Shown in pieces: positions 1 through 7,341 of a DNA stretch of 11,766 nucleotides (within the stretch, counting starts at the first letter, position 1; every line of letters begins with the position of its first letter). The notes beneath the pieces were generated by a model. The model searched no databases. It had not been told where the DNA came from and saw only the letters and a program-made list of their open reading frames with translations. The stretch covers positions 1 through 11,766 of the forward strand of contig LT642727.1 of assembly GCA_900128585.1 (NCBI GenBank), given 5' to 3'. Source of the DNA: Stramenopiles sp. TOSAG23-3 (taxonomy: Eukaryota > Sar). The translations under genes were made by a program, and so were the position numbers.

Positions 1-667
1 GAGGTGCTAACCCGCCAGCAATTTTAATTGACACAAATGGAGACGTGTACATTAACGGCCAACCACAGGTAATGAGAGATGGGATAATATATTTTACGGT
101 TCTCCAATTGGTGCTTACGCCTGGAACGGAGTTACAATTCCAACAACCACGCCGTCCAATCAGCGTATCTTGAATCAATCACCAGTACCAGGTTCCGTGA
201 ACCCTGGTTTCACAACATTTGCAACTCAAGCAGACCCGCTTCCCGTGGATTGCGTCGTACACGGCGAATTCTTCGGAGTAGCTCCTCCACCGGATGGAGC
301 TTTATTAAATAATGTTGGTCATACATTTTCTAATGTACCAATTACAAATAATTTCACAGCGAGTTATACATTAACTGTCGGTATCGTTCGCCAAATCTGG
401 AACGGAGCTGCATCCCCGACTCCGATTACAAATGTACTCGTAGCAAGACAAGATATTGATGTGCCTTTTAGAGGTACCTACACAGGCACAGTTGCAAGTT
501 TCAGTTGCAATTTTAATTTCAATATGACGGACACTGACCCTGCCACGGGCAATCCACAATCTTACGTTCCTTTCTTCAATCACAACGGAATCATTTATCC
601 TGCCACGGATGCAAACATAAGGTGGAGAAATGTTACTGTTACGTTCACAACAAAAGCAAACCTCTAA
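1..667 (+). CDS. 3' part of a beta-rich, virus-structural-like protein; reading frame split near position 70-98
   Basis: The 5' end lies outside the window. From position 3 one frame reads a stretch including ILIDTNGDVYINGQ and closes at a TGA at 171-173. The rest of the protein reads in a second frame, open from 56 and ending with TAA at 665-667. The first ATG-like codon of the second frame is only a TTG at 170, so that frame is a continuation and not a separate gene. The protein is rich in Thr, Asn, Pro, Gly and aromatic residues, nearly free of Lys, with alternating beta-strand patterns up to its C-terminus (WRNVTVTFTTKANL). This composition is typical of capsid-associated or fibre proteins. 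I recognise no specific family, so the viral label is inference from composition and from the downstream hairpin. Two explanations fit the split: a one-base frameshift near the G run at 81-83, or a 95-nt GT-AG intron at 69-163 that would join the frames exactly. The gene could also be a decayed copy. Confidence 0.55.
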
Positions 668-685
668 GGAGTAAAATAAAAAAAT

Positions 686-717
686 ATTAATTTGAAGGTA
701 ACCCCCTTCAAATTAAT
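686..717. terminator. Perfect 13-bp hairpin between convergent genes
   Basis: The arms at 686-698 and 705-717 are exact reverse complements around a 6-base loop (taaccc). The hairpin starts 18 bases after the TAA of the rightward gene, and its last base is the first base of the leftward gene's stop codon (717-719). An A-rich run precedes the stem. Being symmetric, it could act on transcripts from both sides. In mimiviruses and some virophages, hairpins after genes mark transcript 3' ends and polyadenylation sites. A bacterial-type rho-independent terminator is less likely because no clean T-tract follows on the plus strand. The structure is seen directly; the function is inferred. Confidence 0.65.
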
Positions 718-1334
718 CAGTATCGGAGTATCGGTGGGCTCAAGTTGAAGTCTGTGAGGCGCGACTCCCCTACAAGGTTATAGTGTCCAGCGGCAGCCCA
801 CATGCCCTGAATGCGCAGGCACACTGAGTCGCCAGCCAGGGCAATGTCAAGGCTTGAAATGTATTCGTCGCTGCGGCTAAGCACAGCCTTGCCGTCCACC
901 CAAGAACCAGTAGCCTGGCTCACCAATACCATGTCTTCGTCATCACTGCCCGCCGAGCATGTGATCTGGAATAAACCATCCAGCTTGACCACGAGGGTGT
1001 AGGTGCGAACGTGCCACTCCCAAGTGTAAGGGCCTCCCTCCTCCTGAGATATCTCACAGAAGTAAGTGCCTGGCTCAACTCGGTGTTCCAGCAGCATGCC
1101 TCGGGCATTATGCAGGGCCTGGCGACGAGCCTCTTCTTTTGCGGCTCTGGCTGCGGCGGCAGCTGCGGCTCTGGCTGCGGCGGCAGCAGTGAAGTCAGAG
1201 TGCATCTGGTTCAACGTCACCGCGGGATCTGCTGCTCCAGTGACTTTACCGTGGCACTTGGAGCAAAGCCGACCACGAACCCCTGGCACTGCCAAGGACC
1301 CATGGAACCCGCAACCAGCGGCGCACTTACCCAT
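717..1334 (-). CDS. A20-type zinc-finger protein with Ala-rich linker and beta-rich C-terminal domain
   Basis: This 205-residue protein starts at the only ATG of the frame. The frame stays open further upstream to about 1469, but only from a TTG. Residues 4-27 carry CAAGCGF and LCSKCHGK, giving Cys4, Cys8, Cys24 and Cys27 as zinc ligands. The GCGF and LCSKC signatures are those of the A20 zinc finger, a ubiquitin-binding fold found in eukaryotic stress and ubiquitin-pathway proteins. Spacing between the two Cys pairs is 15 residues, against about 11 in the usual consensus. Residues 49-76 form a charged, Ala-rich probable helix, partly encoded by a 24-bp tandem duplication. Residues 85-205 look like a beta-barrel or sandwich (GTYFCEI, YTLVVKLDGLFQITC, GSWVDGKAVL); I do not recognise this domain. 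The gene is clearly more GC-rich than its convergent neighbour, so it may have a separate origin. It converges on the left-edge gene across a shared hairpin. A20 identity is fairly sure; the cellular role is not known. Confidence 0.72.
   Translation of the reverse strand: MGKCAAGCGFHGSLAVPGVRGRLCSKCHGKVTGAADPAVTLNQMHSDFTAAAAARAAAAAAARAAKEEARRQALHNARGMLLEHRVEPGTYFCEISQEEGGPYTWEWHVRTYTLVVKLDGLFQITCSAGSDDEDMVLVSQATGSWVDGKAVLSRSDEYISSLDIALAGDSVCLRIQGMWAAAGHYNLVGESRLTDFNLSPPILRY
1141..1188. repeat. 24-bp tandem duplication encoding the Ala-rich linker
   Basis: Two adjacent 24-bp units (1141-1164 and 1165-1188) are identical except at the last base. They encode two copies of an eight-residue Ala/Arg block in the A20 zinc-finger protein on the minus strand. 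The period is a multiple of three, so copy-number change keeps the frame. This is a likely site of length polymorphism. Confidence 0.8.
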
Positions 1335-1581
1335 CACCTTGTTGGACGGTGCGCGAGATAGGAAAGCGGAGAAATCTTGTTGGTCCTTGGGAAATGGTTT
1401 TCGAGATTTCCTGTTCAAAAAAGGATGAAAGGGAATAGAACGGCTGTACTGCCTATTTACACACTGCAAGGGTCCATTATCTCAAAATTAGTTTGCACTA
1501 TATTTGTGACCTGAAAATTAAAGGAACCGTGCAACACGTACCCTATGTGGTCCCTTTTTATTATTTGGAGGGGTGTTTTAC

Positions 1582-1650
1582 CTGAAGAGAAGAGAAGGAG
1601 AAAAGAAGAAAGAAGAAGAAAGAAGAAGGAAAAGAAGGAGGAGGAGGAGG
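1582..1650 (+). repeat. Purine-only (GA-rich) tract
   Basis: About 70 consecutive bases are almost purely A and G on the plus strand, built from degenerate GAA, GAAG and GGA units. Such mirror-type purine runs can form triplex DNA and are common microsatellite-like spacer sequence in protist genomes. There is no coding signal. Confidence 0.75.
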
Positions 1651-1662
1651 ACCATCACCTGT

Positions 1663-1686
1663 AGGTACCGGTACCTGGTACCAGGT
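1663..1686. repeat. Two overlapping 14-bp GGTACC palindromes
   Basis: AGGTACCGGTACCT (1663-1676) and ACCTGGTACCAGGT (1673-1686) are each perfect palindromes and overlap by four bases. Related GGTAC/GTACC sequences recur through the spacers up to about 4030. They could be binding sites for a dimeric factor, or a simple sequence bias of the spacers. Confidence 0.7.
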
Positions 1687-1768
1687 TGTTTACTACTTTT
1701 TTGTCCGTATCTAAAAATAACTTTTTATGGTACGCGAATTTGATACTGGTTCGTACTCTAAAGTTACA

Positions 1769-1836
1769 GTTAACTAAGCTTCCCATAGTTGAGTCTCTAC
1801 CAGGTACACATCACAACTATGGGAAGCTTAGTTAAC
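1769..1836. repeat. 23-bp perfect inverted repeat, 22-base loop
   Basis: The arms 1769-1791 and 1814-1836 are exact reverse complements, with a HindIII-like AAGCTT core inside each arm. After one mismatch (1768/1837) three more outer pairs match (1765-1767 with 1838-1840). The 22-base loop carries CCAGGTAC, the spacer motif seen elsewhere. The arms are of mixed composition and not simple AT repeat, so chance formation is very unlikely. It could be a foldback or MITE-like element, a small-RNA precursor, an element terminus or a termination structure. No coding sequence lies inside it. Confidence 0.85.
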
Positions 1837-1947
1837 AGTATAGTCTAATAAATAGGCCAATATATTAAATTAAATTATTACATCCTCGTAGACTACATTG
1901 TGAAACAGCTGATGACGCAGGTTGCGTTGGTGGATACAGGTAAATAG

Positions 1948-2000
1948 TCGTCTAATTAATACGGGTACGGTGTATAATACCCGTACGGCGGTGTAGACGA
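1948..2000. repeat. Two-part imperfect inverted repeat
   Basis: TCGTCTA (1948-1954) pairs with TAGACGA (1994-2000), and inside it ACGGGTA (1961-1967) pairs with TACCCGT (1978-1984). The internal loops are 6 and 9 bases and the apical loop is 10 bases. The direct repeat CGGTGTA occurs at 1968-1974 and 1989-1995. It lies about 110 bp right of the 23-bp inverted repeat. Confidence 0.6.
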
Positions 2001-2242
2001 TTGGTATTTGGTATTTCGAAGTGGATTTGTTTTGTCTATCAAATACAACTACGCTTACGCTTACGAGTAGCTATTATTATATTAATATTGGGGTACGGGT
2101 TCATCGTTTCTCGGTATTAATACTTGGTATTATTATACGAGTAATTGGTAGTGTAGATATTTTTTGTTTTAGATATATGTAATTGTCTGTGGAATAATAT
2201 TGTACCGGTAGTGAATTTATTATTTGTATATACCAAAGTAAA

Positions 2243-3403
2243 TTAGAATCGCGTTGCCAAGAGATATGCAAATATCCAAGCGATCAACGTTGTCAAGATG
2301 CTGCTATGAGAGAGGTGTCCAACTCCAGTTAACATATGGCCAAGAACGCTGAGCCCTGTCAATTGTGCGGCACTCATCAAGAGAAAACCACCCGCGGCAG
2401 CTTGCGCAGGCCCCACCTTTCCCCCCTCGGGTCTTGGCGCAATACCAGACGACCATGATGACAGCCATCCCCCGCAATACAACGAAATGCCAAAAACAAG
2501 CGACCACATGTTCATCGTGTTTATGGAGGCTTTCTTAAACAAAGCGCTAAACTGGTCTTTGTCAAACAGCCCAGTTCGAGTGATTTGAGCGATCGGAAAT
2601 GTAAATGTATCTTTTAAATCCAATCCTTGCGATATTACCAAAATATTAATCCATTGGGACAGGCCGATCAAAACGCCGCACAGGGTTGGGCCCCAGCTGC
2701 GTTCGAACAATGGCCAAGTGTAGCCGTCGAGTCGTGGCAAATTAGATACCATTTCGAATTCATGTAAGTAGGGCGCCCACGACTCCACAATGATTGCGGC
2801 AGTAAGGCAGATGCATCCACATATTCCTGCGACGACATAGAACTGCATGGAAAGCGTCGAATCCAACGTTTCCTTCACAGTTTGGGTCGTCGAGAGCCGA
2901 TCACCTACCATGCTAAATATTATGGACGCGAAACCTGCCCCGTACAGAACGAACCGGGAGGTATCCTCCCCGGTTCCAGCGCGAACGAACGCGGTGGATA
3001 GGTCGCCGCCTGCCATGAAAATACCAGCACCGGCCGCAATTCCCCCAACCAGAGCGGTTATGGTACTGGAAGGGGCAGAGATCCGAGTTTTGCTCTCCAA
3101 AAAGAAACACGTCAGGAGGCTGAAGCGCGACGTCAACGCAGTCAGCAAAAGACTGGTCCCGACCGCTGCGCAGTAACATTTAAACAAAGACGTACTTTCG
3201 AACTTGATGGAGCGAATAATATTGGTGTCACTTAAGGACAGGCTCATAACTCCCTTTTCCACACACAGCCCTATGCATACGCCTGCCATAAGGGCACTTG
3301 CAATAACATCTTCGGGCGAGGGGAGTTGCTCCTTCGCCGTCCGTCTTCGCTGCGCAATGGCTGCAAGGTTTGCCCGAACATTCGACTTTGATGAGGGTGG
3401 CAT
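2243..3403 (-). CDS. YeeE/YedE-family-like multi-pass membrane protein lacking the signature cysteines
   Basis: The 386-residue protein starts at an ATG in an A-rich context and ends in TAA. It has a short basic N-terminus, then about eight to ten hydrophobic segments. Three places match the YeeE/YedE (sulphur transport, PF04143-type) fold. Residues 41-55 (GLCVEKGVMSL) resemble the first motif. Residues 125-145 contain GAGIFMAGGDLSTAF and RAGTG, which parallels the family's AGACPGT..LGTG. Residues 338-376 contain GGFLLMSAAQLTGLSVLGH, followed by LSHSS, which parallels the GGCTSGHG..G.S..S motif. In bacterial TsuA/YeeE, cysteines in these motifs pass thiosulfate through the channel. Here the CP of motif two is DL and the Cys of the GCTSGH motif is absent. 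Thiosulfate transport by the known mechanism is therefore doubtful, and the substrate is unknown. The location is probably the plasma or an organelle membrane. No clear targeting peptide is seen, though residues 1-27 are basic and could act as one. Confidence 0.75.
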   Translation of the reverse strand: MPPSSKSNVRANLAAIAQRRRTAKEQLPSPEDVIASALMAGVCIGLCVEKGVMSLSLSDTNIIRSIKFESTSLFKCYCAAVGTSLLLTALTSRFSLLTCFFLESKTRISAPSSTITALVGGIAAGAGIFMAGGDLSTAFVRAGTGEDTSRFVLYGAGFASIIFSMVGDRLSTTQTVKETLDSTLSMQFYVVAGICGCICLTAAIIVESWAPYLHEFEMVSNLPRLDGYTWPLFERSWGPTLCGVLIGLSQWINILVISQGLDLKDTFTFPIAQITRTGLFDKDQFSALFKKASINTMNMWSLVFGISLYCGGWLSSWSSGIAPRPEGGKVGPAQAAAGGFLLMSAAQLTGLSVLGHMLTGVGHLSHSSILTTLIAWIFAYLLATRF

Positions 3404-4077
3404 GGTTTAACTTTGTTTTCTTCAATGAATGAAATTTGCAATTCAATATCTCTCGAGTAGACACTGGTCGCTTTCGTTAATTTATTTCTGAGACACCATT
3501 TATTGCTTTGGCATTGCTTTTTGTTTCTTTTTTTCTAAATATATATACAGTAGAAGAATTAATTTCGTACAGTTTTTAATATATAATAAATGCATGCACT
3601 CCTCCTCGTACTTACTACTAATACATAATATACCAGTACCTCCTGGTAATAATACAATAATAAAAAAAATGCAACGCAAATTTAAAAATAATAATAAAAC
3701 AACTCCTCTCTCGCGCTCCCTCCTCCTCCCTCTCCTCCTATTAATTGTTTCCTGCGTGCTCCTTCTTCTTCAACCTTCAACCCGCAAAATGTGTGGCGCT
3801 CTGAGATCTGAGATCTGAGATTCTCATAAAAATTTTCCCTCTCCTCCTCTGTTTTACCTACCGTACCGGTACGGTACCGTATAACGAATCGAACCAGGTA
3901 CGGGAACCAGGTACACGGTAGGAACAGGTACATTAGTCTCATAACACTACAACTACAAAAAAGCCACTTAGAAAAACAACTTAAAATTCAGTATACTTTA
4001 GTAAAAAACTTCCATTTCCAATGTACCAAGGGTAGCTCCTTTCTCTTTCCTCTTCTTCCTTTCCTTCACAATGAGTT
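3404..4077. other. Non-coding spacer, pyrimidine- and GTACC-rich
   Basis: This holds the upstream region of the YeeE-like gene and the 3' region of the glycosyltransferase gene. Visible items are an AT-rich stretch around 3530-3600, a C/T-rich stretch at 3700-3775, three tandem CTGAGAT units at 3801-3821 and an 18-bp palindrome at 3859-3876. Open frames here (for example 3594-3818) are low-complexity and not convincing genes. Confidence 0.6.
3859..3876. repeat. 18-bp palindrome TACCGTACCGGTACGGTA
   Basis: This is a perfect self-complementary sequence built on the same GTACCGGTAC core as the palindromes at 1663-1686. It is followed by three AGGTAC copies at 3896-3901, 3909-3914 and 3925-3930. 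Confidence 0.75.
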
Positions 4078-7000
4078 TTAAACGGATGCCCTTTGGACAG
4101 TAAGTGGCACTTCGCACGGGGATTGGCTGCTTGGATCTTTGTCCAGATCAACGTGAGAGAACAAGCCCGTCCCTTGACCAATGTGAAAGCAGCGCTCATT
4201 CCAAAGGTGGGGCGATAGGTTTATTGCCGACTCGAACTGTGCCGCGGCCAGGGCTGCTTTGTGCAAAAACTTTAAAAACCAGCTTCGGGGAAATATAGAA
4301 GGGTTGTTTGTCCATGCAGAGAACGGCGACGTAGAACAAAGTAGTCGTGAGTGTGCTCCAGAGCATCGCCAAACATTTTCGCCAAAATATGCCTTTACCA
4401 ACTCATCGTTCTCTTGCCACGCAGCTGCATTCAAGACACTCAGTTGCCCGTCGGTTCCGGACGTAACCATAAGGTGTTCGTAGCCTTTCCAAATACTGCT
4501 GCAATATGGGTGCCCAGGATGTTTTGAGTGCCTAAGTTTCACCATATCGACAGTATTATTCATCAGACTTTCCATGGCTGCGTTCAGTTCCACCGTGGGA
4601 TCTTCCACAAGTTGCCAGTCTTCTTCCAAAAATATAACGTATTGAGAAGTGGATCGTTCAACAAGGCTTGCAAGAGCTTTGGAAATGCCAACGTTGCCTT
4701 CGGACCCGATGACCTTGAAATTAGTTATTTCCAACAAATTGCGAAAGCTTGGCGGAGCGATCCCACTGGCACACGTCGCGCAGTTCTGAAAAAATATTAT
4801 ACGCTCGTCTACAAAACTCAGAAGTCCGTTTTTGTCCCAACTTTTTAGGGCTTCTTTGAGTGATTTTTCCTGGCGATACGCCAACACAAGCAACGTCGTC
4901 CTACGAACAGGGCTGCGAGGCTCGCCCAATGCCCGATGCGTCTTTCCCTTGCACCTCTTGCTGGATACGTTATACTCCACTACGTTCGGGGCTTCGGTGG
5001 GAATGGTCGGTACGACGTAGAAGCTTTGGTTCGTTTTGTAAAGAATGTCCGTGTCCAGGACACCCTTCAACTCAACATGGAGAGTGTGCAATCCATACGG
5101 CAAAGGCCCAACAACTAGTTCGGGCGTAATGGCCTGGCACGGAAAGCTTCGGATAGCGCCTTCAAGGTACCATGGGGAAGAAATTCCTAGACATAACCTC
5201 CAAAGTTGAAGATTTATGTTGTTATTGTCAACGACCTCGTATTCGAAGTTCAAGTTCACTGTCGGAAGTGTGCTTGATAAGTGCAACGGACTCGTCACCG
5301 AAACAACCACACTTTCCTGCAACGACACTTTGCGTCGAATGGACAGATCCCCCAACCGTGTTCTATACCCGTCTTCAATCCATGCAAACAAGTGCCCAGA
5401 TGCAGCAGACTGCCCTACGTCAAGATCTATGCTTCCAGCTTGGCGAATGGGGACGCAGCGACTTCTTGAAAAATTTCCACCCTCAATGGACTCAAATTGG
5501 ACGCAAACGCTTGCGCAGTCTAAGTCCCGGTAAAAATGCCGTTCCTCGTAGCCGTCTCTAAGTTCAATAATAGGGGTTACGGAAATATTGCCTGATTCTA
5601 AAATGGAGCCTTCCTGCGGCAACCCGATCGATACACCAAAGGAATCCAAGTGTAAAATAGGCGTCTGATGTACCATTTCATTCAGCTGTGCCTTGCAACG
5701 TGTAGAAATACCCTCATAAACGGCCTCGGACGCCTTGTCAATCAATATTTGCTTAGGATACTCGGACGTTGTATCACTGGTCATATGGAAAACGCCCGTT
5801 GTATAGACTAAGTGAGGAGAGCACTTGTATATACCGCCCAAGTGCTCAGCATGACCAATCATGAACCAGTCGATCGCAGACTGGACTCCGTGAGTGTACA
5901 GAGTGCGTAAAAGTGCCCTAGCACCTTTTTTACGAATGGCATATCCAAAGGTGCCGCCACCAATTGATCTAGGAAAATTCGAGAACTCCTTTATATTTGG
6001 ATGAACTGTTTTGTCGCCATACAAATCGTAGTCCGTCGAGTACCCCAAATATATCCAGTTCCACTTGCTATCGTGAACCAGTGTTTGCCATGTCAGTTTC
6101 CATCGCTTTAGAAAGTCGTCGGCTAACCATACGTCGTCCTCTAGGATTAAAAAGGCATCGTTGTCTTTTAATCCATCGTTTGCAGCCAATTCTTCCCATA
6201 TCTTAATATTTGAAAGCGAGCACCCAATCACACCTGGTACAAACCCATGGTCTCTATACGGCATTTTGAGAGGTGGAGACATTGGGTCATTCAACCGGAA
6301 CAGCTTTTTCAAGTTTTGGTTGATTGCTAATTTTTGACCGTCTACAGCATCGAACCGTTCAAAATCTTTGTGCTCTTCAAGTCCAAAGCTATCATTTGCA
6401 TACACTTTGAACTGTTCGTACCTTGACTGTCGTCGTTGCAAATTTACCACGTAAGTCTTCTTCACGCAGAATTTTGAGCCCGTGCACAGTTTACTTTCCG
6501 TGTCTGAATGGGGAGGCGGTACAAAAGGGTTGAACGACAAAATCTTCGACGAATCCAAAAATACTGCAGGGATTGGATACTTATCCATTGGCTGTCTATG
6601 CAATTGGGGGCTCCAATCAACACGTCCAAACTCAGTGGCTACATCAATCACATTCGTCGCCCCATGATTTTTTAATATTGCGATGAGAGTGTCTTCGGAA
6701 AAATCATTTTTTAAACCTGATTTTTCAAACAGAAATCGCACATGGCCCTGCGTCGCCATGAACTGTTTGATATTCTCAACAAATCTGTCAAACATGTTCG
6801 ATTGGGCATGTAGTTTCAAAAGACCTTCCCAGTACGATTGCGCTAGGACCAGAGAGTATATCTTAGCACCTCCTAATTGAGTACTTAGGTCATTGTTGTT
6901 CAAAATTTCGACTATGTTTGATCCAGGAGTCAAAAAATCATTTTCGGCTCCCGGATAAATCAAATCGTTTCCGCACAAACCCGTAATAAACAGCTTAATT

Positions 7001-7341
7001 AAAGATTCGCTTGCCGATTTTATCTTAATGAAATTTCTAAATTCTCTACGCCTAAATTGCCGAATTTTAAACCATGCGCTTAAATGATTTTGCAGCATTG
7101 CTACCTCTACTGCATCGGCAGTGTTGACGTGACTCAACTGCTGGCATTGCCTCAACATTATCATGGTGTATTTATTGGGATCATCAATTTCTGTGTGATT
7201 GAGCTTGACAGTGCAGAACCCGCCATTCTGGTCGTTCGAAATCACAAAGCACACCTGCTGCTCATGGCCATTGGATCGCGAGATCACACTGCAGAAAATA
7301 AACAAAAGCAGTTCACAGATGTAATGAATTTTTCTGTGCAT
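4078..7341 (-). CDS. Secretory two-catalytic-domain glycosyltransferase (GT25-type plus C-terminal GT-A/GT2-like)
   Basis: I place the start at the ATG ending at 7341 (A at -3). The frame extends a few codons upstream only through a TTG. The protein has 1087 residues. Residues 1-25 have a basic start and a hydrophobic core (ELLLFIFCSVIS), a signal peptide or anchor for the ER/Golgi. Residues 26-290 are unrecognised. Residues 296-550 form a GT25 domain, the family of LPS glycosyltransferases and collagen galactosyltransferases: TYVVNLQRRQSRY opens it, FERFDAVDG and GVIGCSLSNIKIWEE follow, LILEDDVWL (about 398-406) holds the metal/nucleotide-sugar acidic motif, then WIYLGY and AIDWFMIGH. Residues 560-790 look beta-sandwich-like. 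Residues 815-1075 resemble a second GT-A fold: LLVLAYRQEKSL, EGNVGISKAL and a FLEEDW acidic motif (about 904-909). NXS/T sites are present. Likely role: building glycans on secreted or surface proteins. Donor and acceptor cannot be read from sequence. Both catalytic motifs look intact. Confidence 0.82.
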   Translation of the reverse strand: MHRKIHYICELLLFIFCSVISRSNGHEQQVCFVISNDQNGGFCTVKLNHTEIDDPNKYTMIMLRQCQQLSHVNTADAVEVAMLQNHLSAWFKIRQFRRREFRNFIKIKSASESLIKLFITGLCGNDLIYPGAENDFLTPGSNIVEILNNNDLSTQLGGAKIYSLVLAQSYWEGLLKLHAQSNMFDRFVENIKQFMATQGHVRFLFEKSGLKNDFSEDTLIAILKNHGATNVIDVATEFGRVDWSPQLHRQPMDKYPIPAVFLDSSKILSFNPFVPPPHSDTESKLCTGSKFCVKKTYVVNLQRRQSRYEQFKVYANDSFGLEEHKDFERFDAVDGQKLAINQNLKKLFRLNDPMSPPLKMPYRDHGFVPGVIGCSLSNIKIWEELAANDGLKDNDAFLILEDDVWLADDFLKRWKLTWQTLVHDSKWNWIYLGYSTDYDLYGDKTVHPNIKEFSNFPRSIGGGTFGYAIRKKGARALLRTLYTHGVQSAIDWFMIGHAEHLGGIYKCSPHLVYTTGVFHMTSDTTSEYPKQILIDKASEAVYEGISTRCKAQLNEMVHQTPILHLDSFGVSIGLPQEGSILESGNISVTPIIELRDGYEERHFYRDLDCASVCVQFESIEGGNFSRSRCVPIRQAGSIDLDVGQSAASGHLFAWIEDGYRTRLGDLSIRRKVSLQESVVVSVTSPLHLSSTLPTVNLNFEYEVVDNNNINLQLWRLCLGISSPWYLEGAIRSFPCQAITPELVVGPLPYGLHTLHVELKGVLDTDILYKTNQSFYVVPTIPTEAPNVVEYNVSSKRCKGKTHRALGEPRSPVRRTTLLVLAYRQEKSLKEALKSWDKNGLLSFVDERIIFFQNCATCASGIAPPSFRNLLEITNFKVIGSEGNVGISKALASLVERSTSQYVIFLEEDWQLVEDPTVELNAAMESLMNNTVDMVKLRHSKHPGHPYCSSIWKGYEHLMVTSGTDGQLSVLNAAAWQENDELVKAYFGENVWRCSGAHSRLLCSTSPFSAWTNNPSIFPRSWFLKFLHKAALAAAQFESAINLSPHLWNERCFHIGQGTGLFSHVDLDKDPSSQSPCEVPLTVQRASV

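Larger units (their letters stand above)
1335..2242. other. Non-coding, repeat-rich spacer
   Basis: No convincing coding sequence lies here. It contains the probable promoter of the A20 gene (just right of 1334), a purine-only stretch, GGTACC palindromes and two inverted repeats, listed separately. From about 1850 it is AT-rich with short TAT/TATT runs. The end near 2242 holds the 3' untranslated part of the YeeE-like gene. No tRNA or rRNA was recognised. Confidence 0.6.

Noticed and set aside
1325-1334. Splice donor GGTAAGT directly after the A20 gene's ATG
   Set aside because: The bases match a donor consensus, but they encode the start of the intact zinc-finger motif, which splicing would destroy.
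811-1428. Plus-strand open frames across the A20 gene
   Set aside because: They are mirror frames of a GC-rich gene, and the zinc-finger motif lies on the minus strand.
1335-1469. N-terminal extension of the A20 zinc-finger protein by 45 residues
   Set aside because: It would start at a TTG. The only ATG in the frame is at 1332-1334, immediately before the zinc finger and with G at -3 and +4.
3594-3818. Small plus-strand open frame in the spacer
   Set aside because: The translation is a low-complexity product of an A-rich run followed by a C/T-rich tract, with no conserved motif.
3801-3821. Three CTGAGAT units as a regulatory array or CRISPR-like repeat
   Set aside because: This is a simple adjacent tandem triplication without spacers, too short to interpret.
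5172-5561. Plus-strand open frames inside the glycosyltransferase gene
   Set aside because: These are shadow frames over a well-supported minus-strand coding region.
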